Source: Acidimicrobiia bacterium (GTDB lineage: Bacteria; Actinomycetota; Acidimicrobiia; Acidimicrobiales; Aldehydirespiratoraceae). Taken from it: a DNA stretch of 7,469 nucleotides. The notes beneath the pieces were generated by a model. That model did no database searches. It saw only the letters and a program-made list of their open reading frames with translations, and was not told the DNA's origin. The translations under genes and the position numbers were made by a program. Location: contig JAJDZO010000203.1 of the NCBI GenBank assembly GCA_022824605.1, positions 1-7,469 of the forward strand, in the 5' to 3' direction. This document shows, piece by piece, positions 1 through 7,400 of this stretch (the stretch's first letter is position 1; each line of letters begins with the position of its first letter).

Positions 1-1
1 C

Positions 2-2872
2 GGCCCGAACGGCGACGGCCGAAGCGGCTACCGATTCCGGGTTCGGGCCGTCAGCTATGCGGGCAACGGCGCGGCCTCGGCGGAATCGGTCGCCGTCACG
101 CCTTCCACCGTTCCGATGCCGCCGGTCGACCTGACGGCCAAAGTGGGCAATTCGCAGGTGACGTTGAGTTGGAGAGCGGCTGCCGCCAATAGCCCGGCCA
201 CCGGTTTTTCGCCCATCTTGTCGTACGAGTACCGCCAAAGGACCGGCGACGGCGGCTACGCCCCGTGGAGCAGGATCATCGGCGCCGGTCCCGACACCGC
301 CGGCCATGTCGTCACCGGGCTGACCAACGGGGTCGCCTACCAGTTCCAGGTTCGCGCCGTCAACGCCAACGGTGCGGGGCCCTCAGCGGAGACGGCGCCG
401 GTCACAACGGCAACCGCCCCGGGACACCCCCGCTCGCTGACCGCGGTGCCTGGCAACGGGAGGGCCTATTTGTGGTGGACGGCCAGCAACGACGGTGGCT
501 CGCCCATCACCGGCTGGCAGTTCCGGCTGGCAGCAGGCAGCGGCGCGTTCTCCGATGGCGCCCCCGCCTGGGTCGCGATCCCCGGCAGCTCCGCCGGCAC
601 CACCAGCCACACCGTGGCCGGGTTGGACAACGACGGCCAGACCTATCGATTCCAAGTGCGAGCCGTGAATGAAGTGGGCTCGGGCAGGCCAGCCACCACA
701 GAGGCGGTGGATCCCGGCACGGTTCCCGCGAGGCCAGGCAGCGTGACTGCGTCTTTCAAACAGGGAACCGCCGACACCATCACGTTGGCCTGGACCCGTC
801 CCGACGACGGCGGCTCGCCGATTCTCGGCTACCAGTACTCGCAGCGGGAGGGCAGAGGCGGCTACCGCGCCTGGCAGGACATTCCCGGCGCCCGGCCGGA
901 CACCGTTGCCCACGATGTGAGCGGCCTGGTGACGGGCACGGGGTACCGGTTCAGAGTCCGGGCGCTGAACGCCGTCGGAGGCGGTGCGGCCTCGAAGGAG
1001 ACCACGGCGATTTATCCGGGCTCGATCCCCGCCGCTGCGAGGCGATTGGAGGCGGCGAACACCTACGACGCGGCCGAAGGCACCAGACAAGTCGTTTTGC
1101 GATGGGAGCCGGGCGACGACGGCGGCTCGCCGGTCACCAGGTGGGAGTACAAGTACACCACTGCCGACTCCCAGGACATCGCCGACTTCTACGGCGACAT
1201 GGGCTGGGTCGCCATCTGCGATACCGCCGTGAGAGCCGATGCGAGCTGTGGCTCCCGCACCGGCGTCTCTTTGCCCCGCACCCCTGCTGCGCTCGCCCGG
1301 TTGGGGGTAGCCGCCGGTGCTGACGGCCCGGAACTGGTTCCCGTGGGCGGGGAGACCTATCAGATCGCCATCCGAGCTGTGAACGCCCACGGGAACGGCC
1401 TTCGCTCGGGCGTTGCCGCCACCACCATCCCGCGGATCGTTCCATCGACGCCCTCCGCCGTTTACTTCCGCGACGCCGGCGACGAGAGCTTCAGGGTGTG
1501 GTGGCCCCCATCCACCGACGGCGGCGCCAACATCAACATCCCCGGCACCGCCACCGTTCTTCGCTACCAGCTCTCCTACCGGGTCGCAGGCGGCCGGTGG
1601 ACCGCTTGGCAGAACGAGTCGGCCAACACGGCCACGATCCCCAACGCGGTGCGCGGCACGCGGTATTGGGTGAGGGTCCGGGCCGAGAACGCCATCGGCC
1701 ACAGCGGCGTTGCCGAGTCCGCGGCCTACGTTCACGGCGGCCCGCCCACGCCGGGCGCCGATGTGGTGGGCACCGCCCCCGCGCTCAGCGCAGAACCGGG
1801 CGCGAACCAGGTGGCCCTCTCCTTGGCGCGCTCGGCGAACGCGGGCAGCATCGGCGGCATCACCGCGGCCACCTGGTGGGAGTACTCCTACAAGTCAGGC
1901 ACTGGGGAATACAGCGAATGGGCGTTCAACAACTCCGGGATCTGGTTCGCCGACGTTGTCGTGGACGCATTGGAGAACGGCCAGCCGCACACGTTTCGAA
2001 TCCGCGGCGTCAACGGTCGGTTCGCCGGCCCCAGTTTGGAGTCTGAAGAGGTTGTTCCCGGCCCTGTGCCCCAGGCGCCGATCGGCCTGCGGGCCACCGG
2101 CGGCGATGGTCGGGTGGCATTGACCTGGACACCTGGGGGCAGCGGACCGCCGATCACCAGATGGCAGGTGTGCCAGAAGAACAGCGCCAATCCCTGCGGA
2201 GACGTCGCAACCGGCGAGGGCTGGACCGATATCGCCGACAGCGGTCCTGACACCAGAGGCCACACCGTTGGGAATCTGGTCAACGGCACCGCCTACACCT
2301 TTTTGGTTCGGGCCTGGAACGACAGGGGCCGCGGTGCCAGGGCCCAGGCCAGCCCGGCGACCCCGGGCACGGCGCCCGATGCGCCGGTGCGGGTGCGAGC
2401 GATGGCGGGCAGTCGCCAGGCCACCGTGGTGGTGGCCGCTCCGAACGACGACGGCGGCAGTCCGGTGACGGGCTACGAGATCCGCCACCGGGGCGCCCAC
2501 GGCGACTACAGCGCCTGGGAGACGACGAGCAGAGTCGGAACAGAGACAACCACCACGGCAACGGTGGGCGGTCTCACCAACGGCGTCAGCCATACCCTGG
2601 AAGTGCGGGCGGTGAACGCTTACGGCCCGGGCATCGCCACGACGCTGGCGCAGGTTCTCCCGGTGGGCCCGCCTCCTGCCGGCGAGCTGGTCGCCGTGCC
2701 CGGCGGCGCTCAAGTCGTGCTTGTCTGGGTTTCCGGAGGCGACGGCGGCTCGGCCATCACCGGCTGGCAGTACCGCCAAAAGCAGGCTGGTGGGGGCTAC
2801 GGCGCGTGGAGTTCGCTGGCGGGCAGCGGTGCTGCCACCACCTCCCACACAGTCGGCGGCCTCGTCAACGGC
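2..2872 (+). repeat. Tandem gene duplication, copy 1 (matches 4608-7469)
   Basis: The codon at base 5 (in 'GPNGDG') aligns with 4611 of gene 2, and the codon at 2870 (in 'LVNGTAY') aligns with the last codon, 7467-7469. The offset changes only from 4606 to 4597 bases, a net three codons over about 955. The same special repeats occur in the same order. Hand count gives 29 of 38 identical residues over the first partial repeat and about 70% over the next. The match is cut by the window at both ends, so the real duplication is longer. Confidence 0.9.
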
Positions 2873-4147
2873 ACCGCCTATGGCTTTCAGGTGCGGGCGG
2901 TGAACGCCCACGGTGCCGGCGACGCGTTCGAATCCGACCCGGCCATTCCGGGGCTTGTTCCGCCGCCACCCGCCTCGGTGACCGCAGTCCGGGGCCACGG
3001 CCAGGTGAGGCTGTCGTGGAGCGCCGGCGCCTCCGGTGCGCCCGGCGAGGCCGACTACGCCGCTCCCCCCACCGGCTGGCAGTACCGCTACAAGGCCGGT
3101 GACGGCGACTACAGCGGCTGGTTCGACGTCGTCGGCAGCGGCGCCGACACCGCGAGCACCACGGTGGGCGGAATCATCGGCGGCGTCCCCTACGCGTTCG
3201 AGGTGCGGGCGGTGAACGAAGTTGGCAGTGGACTGGCGGGCACCGCGTCGATTCCCGCCGGGTCGGTGCCTTCTGCGCCGGCGGTGTCGGCGGTGGGCGG
3301 CGACGGCGAGATAACGGTGTCGTGGACTGCCGGCGGAGACGGCGGCTGGAGGGTGGTCGCCTGGCACTACCGCATGAAGGTCGGCATCGGCGACTACGGC
3401 CACTGGATGAAGGTGCCGGACGACACCATGAGCGTCACGCTGTCCGATTTGGGCGGTGCCACCGGCATTTTGTCCTACACGTTCCAGGTTCGGGCCGTGA
3501 GCGGTGCCGGCGAGGGCGCGGCGGGCACCTCGAATGAGGTCGCGCCGGTGGCCACACCGCCGGCGGGAGGCGACTTCTACTCCGGGGTGGTCACCGGGCC
3601 TGACTTCTGCGCTGAGCGGTCGCTGGGCGGGGCCCGCCTGTTCGCCCACGACTCCGACGGCGACGGGGTGGCCGACGTGTGCTCGCTGCCCTACACCCGC
3701 CGCGAGGCCATCGCCCGCCAGAACGCCGTCGAGGCCCTCGCGGTCCAGCACTCGTCTGAGTACGCGGCGCTGGTCGTGGCGGCCTGCGCGGTCACCGACG
3801 GCGACGACGAGTGCGGCGGCGACAGGCTCAGCGGCCCGCCGGCGGTGCCGATCAACGACGGCGGGCCGTTCTACTCCGGCGTCATCACCGGGCCGAGCTT
3901 CTGCGCCAACCGGTCGCTCGGCGGGCCCACCACCTATCCCCACGACGACGACAAAGACGGCGTGGCCGACGTGTGCGCTCTGCCCTACACCCGCCGAGAG
4001 GCCATCGCCCGCCAGCTCGCCGGCGACGTGCTGGCCGCCACCCGCCCGGCCGACTTCGCCCGTGAGCTGGTTTCCGCCTGCCGCGGCCTCACCGGCGCCG
4101 ACTACGGCGACGACGCCGACGACTTGGCCAACGACGCCTGCGCCTAA
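2..4147 (+). CDS. Secreted multi-FN3 repeat protein with C-terminal Cys/Ca modules (5'-truncated)
   Basis: The frame is open from base 2, so the gene is cut by the window edge; the ATG at 116 lies between two FN3 repeats and is not the start. The visible 1,381 codons encode the tail of one FN3 repeat (2-115), then eleven repeats beginning near 116, 422, 728, 1031, 1445, 1763, 2072, 2378, 2675, 2963 and 3272. Most carry a strand-B 'LSW/LTW', a 'DGGSPITGW' loop, and a closing 'RAVNxxGxG' followed by a proline-rich linker. Two copies of a four-cysteine module with DxDxDG loops follow (3569-3814 and 3863-4144), then TAA. By alignment to the downstream paralogue about 113 N-terminal residues, including a signal peptide, are missing; full length would be near 1,495 residues. 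There is no LPxTG motif, no C-terminal membrane helix and no catalytic domain, so an extracellular binding or structural role is inferred. The ligand is unknown. All 12 visible cysteines fall in local groups, consistent with disulfides outside the cell. Confidence 0.95.
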   Translation, partial: GPNGDGRSGYRFRVRAVSYAGNGAASAESVAVTPSTVPMPPVDLTAKVGNSQVTLSWRAAAANSPATGFSPILSYEYRQRTGDGGYAPWSRIIGAGPDTAGHVVTGLTNGVAYQFQVRAVNANGAGPSAETAPVTTATAPGHPRSLTAVPGNGRAYLWWTASNDGGSPITGWQFRLAAGSGAFSDGAPAWVAIPGSSAGTTSHTVAGLDNDGQTYRFQVRAVNEVGSGRPATTEAVDPGTVPARPGSVTASFKQGTADTITLAWTRPDDGGSPILGYQYSQREGRGGYRAWQDIPGARPDTVAHDVSGLVTGTGYRFRVRALNAVGGGAASKETTAIYPGSIPAAARRLEAANTYDAAEGTRQVVLRWEPGDDGGSPVTRWEYKYTTADSQDIADFYGDMGWVAICDTAVRADASCGSRTGVSLPRTPAALARLGVAAGADGPELVPVGGETYQIAIRAVNAHGNGLRSGVAATTIPRIVPSTPSAVYFRDAGDESFRVWWPPSTDGGANINIPGTATVLRYQLSYRVAGGRWTAWQNESANTATIPNAVRGTRYWVRVRAENAIGHSGVAESAAYVHGGPPTPGADVVGTAPALSAEPGANQVALSLARSANAGSIGGITAATWWEYSYKSGTGEYSEWAFNNSGIWFADVVVDALENGQPHTFRIRGVNGRFAGPSLESEEVVPGPVPQAPIGLRATGGDGRVALTWTPGGSGPPITRWQVCQKNSANPCGDVATGEGWTDIADSGPDTRGHTVGNLVNGTAYTFLVRAWNDRGRGARAQASPATPGTAPDAPVRVRAMAGSRQATVVVAAPNDDGGSPVTGYEIRHRGAHGDYSAWETTSRVGTETTTTATVGGLTNGVSHTLEVRAVNAYGPGIATTLAQVLPVGPPPAGELVAVPGGAQVVLVWVSGGDGGSAITGWQYRQKQAGGGYGAWSSLAGSGAATTSHTVGGLVNGTAYGFQVRAVNAHGAGDAFESDPAIPGLVPPPPASVTAVRGHGQVRLSWSAGASGAPGEADYAAPPTGWQYRYKAGDGDYSGWFDVVGSGADTASTTVGGIIGGVPYAFEVRAVNEVGSGLAGTASIPAGSVPSAPAVSAVGGDGEITVSWTAGGDGGWRVVAWHYRMKVGIGDYGHWMKVPDDTMSVTLSDLGGATGILSYTFQVRAVSGAGEGAAGTSNEVAPVATPPAGGDFYSGVVTGPDFCAERSLGGARLFAHDSDGDGVADVCSLPYTRREAIARQNAVEALAVQHSSEYAALVVAACAVTDGDDECGGDRLSGPPAVPINDGGPFYSGVITGPSFCANRSLGGPTTYPHDDDKDGVADVCALPYTRREAIARQLAGDVLAATRPADFARELVSACRGLTGADYGDDADDLANDACA
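116..3559 (+). repeat. Array of eleven complete FN3 repeats in gene 1
   Basis: Approximate repeat limits are 116-421, 422-727, 728-1030, 1031-1444, 1445-1762, 1763-2071, 2072-2377, 2378-2674, 2675-2962, 2963-3271 and 3272-3559. Most are 96-103 residues, the normal FN3 size; the fourth is about 138. Each starts after a proline-rich linker such as 'PGTVP' or 'STVP' and ends with a version of 'YxFxVRAVNxxGxG', the strand F-G signature. The fourth repeat has a long insertion with cysteines at 1217 and 1247; the seventh has cysteines at 2171 and 2195. The sixth and eighth lack the strand-B tryptophan ('VALSLARS', 'ATVVVAAP'). Repeats are clearly diverged from each other within the gene. Confidence 0.93.
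3569..4144 (+). repeat. Two tandem four-cysteine DxDxDG modules at the C-terminus of gene 1
   Basis: The two copies (about 3569-3814 and 3863-4144) share 'FYSGV(V/I)TGP', 'FC', 'RSLGG', 'HD', a DxDxDG loop, 'VADVC', 'LPYTRREAIARQ' and a final 'ACxxx' segment. Cysteine codons are at 3608, 3680, 3785 and 3812 in copy 1 and 3902, 3974, 4079 and 4139 in copy 2, giving C-x23-C-x34-C in both, then x8 or x19 to the fourth. The loops (3650-3667 and 3944-3961) resemble calcium loops of thrombospondin type 3 and Excalibur-like repeats. Calcium binding and disulfides are inferred. I do not recognise a named family for the whole module. The last copy ends two codons before the stop, so it forms the protein's C-terminus and may serve as its wall or matrix attachment. 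Confidence 0.8.
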
Positions 4148-4178
4148 GCGCTAGGCAGCTTCGGCCGATGGCTACAAC

Positions 4179-4228
4179 ATTCATTTGATTCTCCCTCTGC
4201 AACGAGGAGTGTGCAGGGGGAAGTGAAT
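4179..4228 (+). terminator. Imperfect hairpin between the two genes (possible terminator or regulatory element)
   Basis: CCCTCTGCA at 4193-4201 pairs with TGCAGGGGG at 4212-4220 around a 10-base loop, with one U-G pair. The stem then extends, after a six-base bulge on the left arm (4187-4192), with ATTCATTT 4179-4186 pairing to AAGTGAAT 4221-4228, again with one U-G pair. It begins 31 bases after the gene 1 stop, where a terminator would be expected. No T-tract follows, so it is not a classical intrinsic terminator. It also ends 23 bases before the gene 2 -10, so it could instead be an operator or merely stabilise the gene 1 mRNA end. Confidence 0.35.
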
Positions 4229-4251
4229 GAGACCACCCTGACGCCGCCCGG

Positions 4252-4266
4252 TAGAATAACGGGCTG
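4252..4266 (+). promoter_or_regulatory. Candidate promoter -10 and leaderless GTG start of gene 2
   Basis: TAGAAT at 4252-4257 fits the actinobacterial TANNNT -10 consensus and is a rare AT-rich island in GC-rich DNA. Eight bases separate it from GTG 4266, so the expected first transcribed base falls on or next to the start codon. No convincing Shine-Dalgarno sequence lies in the 15 bases before GTG 4266, which also fits a leaderless message. No good -35 is visible; the spacing window near 4228-4234 reads TGAGACC and matches TTGACA poorly. The position and motif are observed; promoter activity is inferred. Confidence 0.6.
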
Positions 4267-4400
4267 TGCTTCGTGTGCCTTTGGCCGATGAGTCCGCATG
4301 CAGACAGCTCCGCACTCCGCGGCGGGTCGCGGCGTGGGCTGTGGTTGGCCTCTGGGGGCTGGTGGTGTCTTTCCTGGTGGCGCTGCCTCCGGCTGGAGCG
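4266..4400 (+). other. Sec-type signal peptide of gene 2
   Basis: The first 45 codons give a positively charged region ending 'LRTPRR', a hydrophobic core 'VAAWAVVGLWGLVVSFLVAL', then 'PPAGA' followed by 'QD'. The A-G-A before Q fits the small-residue -3/-1 rule for signal peptidase I, putting the mature N-terminus at the codon 4401-4403. The twin arginines are followed by V-A-A-W and do not match the Tat consensus, so Sec export is favoured. The n-region is long (about 23 residues from GTG 4266), which leaves room for a slightly later start such as GTG 4275. The single cysteine before the core is not a lipobox, since nothing like L-A-G-C occurs at the cleavage region. Confidence 0.85.
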
Positions 4401-7400
4401 CAAGACGGGCCCGCGGCGCCTGCTGATGTGACGGCGACGGCCGGCAACCAGCAGGTGACGCTGACGTGGACCGCCGGCCCCGACAACGGCGCCAGGGTCC
4501 TCCGCTGGGAGTACACGCAGTCGAGCCCGTCGACAGGCGTGTGGTTCACCGTTGCGGGCAGCGGTCCGGGCACGAATCGCCACACCGTCACCGGGTTGAT
4601 GGGCGGCGGTCCCAACGGCGATGGCCAAACCAGCTACCGGTTCAGGGTTCGGGCCTTCAGCAGTGCCGGCTACGGGGCTGCATCGGAGGAGTCCAATGCC
4701 GTGGTGCCCTCCACCGTTCCGGCGGCACCGGCCGACCTGGAAACAGAGGTGGGCAACTCCCAGGTGTCGTTGAGCTGGGCGGCGGCGGGCGCCAACACCG
4801 CGGCCACCGGTTTCTCGCCCATCGTGCGCTATGAATACCGCCAGAAGACCGGCGGCGGCGACTACGCCCCCTGGGCCATCATGATCGATTCGGGCGCGGC
4901 CACCGCCCGCCACGTCGTGTCCGGGCTGGACAACGGCACCGCCTACCAATTCCAGCTTCGCGCCGTGAACGCCAACGGCCCGGGGCCCTCTGCGGAGACG
5001 GCGCCGGTCACCGTGGCCACCGCGCCGGGGCCGCCCCGCTCGCTGAGGGTGGTGCCGGGCGACAAGCAGGCCACCCTGCTGTGGACGCCGAGCAGCGACG
5101 GCGGCTCGCCCATAACCGGCTGGGAGTTCCGCCGGGGTGAGGGAAGCGGCTCTTTCGGCGACTCTGCGCCGTGGGCCAGAATCCCTGGCAGCCACGCCGC
5201 CACCACGAGCTACATTGTGCTGGGCTTGGACAATGACGGCCTGGTTTACCGGTTCGAGGTGCGCGCTGTGAACGAGGTGGGACCCGGCGCCGCGGCGGCG
5301 ACCGGGTCGGTCGATCCCGGAAGGGTTCCCTTCAGGCCCACCGGCGTCACCGCCTCCTTGAAGGAGGGGGCGACCGGTACGGTCACCTTGGCCTGGACCC
5401 CTCCCAGCGACGGCGGCTCGCCCATCACCGGCTACCAGTACTCGCAGCGGGCGGGCCGCGGCGGATACGGTGCCTGGCAGGACATGGCCGAGGCCACCCC
5501 CGAGACCAGATCGTTCGACGTGACCGGCCTGAGCGTCGGAGTGGCGTATCGCTTCAGGGTTCGGGCGGTGAACGGCGTTGGGGGCGGAGCATCCTCGACG
5601 GCGACCGCAGTGCTCTATCCGGGCACCGTGCCGTCGGCGCCGGGACTGCTGAGGGCGGCCAACTCCTACGACGCCGGCGACGGCTCGAGGGAGGTTGTTC
5701 TGCGGTGGACGTCGGGCCACGACGGCGGCTCGCCGGTCACCGGGTGGGAGTACAAGTACACCACCGACTCGGCCGAGATAGCCGGCCTCTACAACGACGA
5801 GGGCTGGGTGGCGATCTGCGACACCACCGTGAGAAGGGATGCGGCCTGCACCTCTCGCAACAGCGTCGAGCTGCCCCGCACCGACGCCCAGCTCACCGCG
5901 CTGGGCATAGCCACCGGATCGGGCGGCCCGGAACTCGACCCCGTGGCCGGAGAGACCTATCTCGTGGTTTTGCGGGCCATCAACCAGCACGGCACCGGGC
6001 GTGTGTCCGGCGTGGCGACCACCACCATTCCCCGCATCGTCCCCACCACTCCCCCGGCGGTGTATTTCCGAGACGCAACGGAGACCAGTTTTCGGGTGTG
6101 GTGGCCGGCGTCCACCGACGGGGGGGCCAACACGAATATTCCCGGCACCGGCACCACCCTTCGCTATCAGGTGTCGCACCGGGCCGACAGCGGGCCATGG
6201 ACCCCGTGGCGAAACGAGGCCGCCAACACCGCGGCGGTCGACAGTGCCGTGGAGGGCGCGAGGTATCAGGTGAGGGTGCGGGCCGAGAACGCCGTGGGCC
6301 ACAGCGACATCGCCGAGTCGGCGGTGTACACCCACGGCGGTCCGCCCACCCCCGGCGCCGACGTGGTGGGCACCGTCCCGGTGCTCATCGCCACCGCAGC
6401 CGCCGGAGAAGTCACTTTGAGCTTGGCGCGGTCGCCCAACGCGGGCAGCATCGACGGCATCGCCGCCACCACCTCGTGGGAGTACTCCTACAGGGCGGGC
6501 GCCGACGACTACGTCGACTGGACGTTCAGCAACTCCGGGTTCTGGTTCGAGAGCATCACCATCGACGGATTGGACCGGGGCGAGCCGCACAAGTTCAGGG
6601 TCCGCGGCGTCAACGGCTCGTTCGCGGGCCCCAGCATCGAGTCCGAAGAGGTGAATTTGGGCGGGACGCCGCACACGCCGTTCGGGCTGGCGGCCACCGG
6701 CGGCGACCGGAGCGTGACGCTGGCCTGGACCACCGGCGGAGGCCCGCCGATCACCAAGTGGCAGGTGTGCCGGCTCGACGACGCCAACCCCTGCGGCGAC
6801 GTCGACGAAGGCGAGGGCTGGGCCGACATCGCCGACAGCGGCCCCGACACCACCAGCCACACCGTCGAGGACTTGGCCAACGGCACCGCCTACACATTCT
6901 TGGTTCGGGGCCACAACGAGGTCGGCCGGGGGGCCAGGGCCCAGGCCACCGCGGCCACCCCGGGCACGGTGCCCGATGAGCCCACCGGAGTGCAGGCCAC
7001 GGTGGGGCGCCGCCAGGTCTCCCTGGTGGTGACCGCCCCCCGCGACGAGCCCCACGACCGGGTGACGGGCTATCAAGTCCGCTACCGACAAGGCGGGGGG
7101 GACTACGGCGACTGGCGGGCCACGCCCAGAGACGGCGCAGAGGCGACCACCATCGTCGAGGTGGCGAATCTCGCCAACGGCTTCGGCTACACCCTTGAGG
7201 TGCGGGCGGTGAACGCCTATGGGCCGGGCACCGCCACACGGCTGGGGCCGTTCAACCTGGTGGGCCCGCCGCCGGGCGGCGTCCTGGGAGCGGTGGCCGG
7301 CGACGCCTCGGTGATGCTCTCGTGGGAATCGACCGGCGACGGCGGCTCGCCCATCATCGGCTGGCAGTACCGCTGGCGGCGGGCCGGGGGCGGCTTCAGC

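Noticed and set aside
116..118. ATG at 116 as the start of gene 1
   Set aside because: The frame is open back to base 2 and encodes the end of an FN3 repeat that matches gene 2 ('GPNGDG', 'YRFRVRA'). The ATG falls in a linker and is simply a methionine in place of alanine in the paralogue.
383..1735. Minus-strand open frame of 450 codons
   Set aside because: Antisense shadow of gene 1 repeats with no domain content.
116..3559. Possible CRISPR or non-coding tandem DNA repeats
   Set aside because: The recurring words such as 'gacggcggctcgcc' are codons of the conserved FN3 loop, spaced about 300 bases apart, with no short direct repeats or spacers.
1895..3943. Long minus-strand open frame (682 codons) antisense to gene 1
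   Set aside because: Same reason: a low-complexity Arg/Gly/Ala-rich shadow of the FN3 repeats with no recognisable domain or start signal.
4223..4291. Small upstream frame starting GTG 4223, preceded by AGGGGG
   Set aside because: Only 22 codons with no recognisable content, the purine run is too close to the GTG, and it lies mostly upstream of the predicted transcript start. It also overlaps the hairpin.
5705..6979. Plus-strand open frame of 424 codons in another frame of gene 2
   Set aside because: Arginine- and histidine-rich frame-shifted reading of the real gene; the correct frame is open throughout and encodes FN3 repeats.
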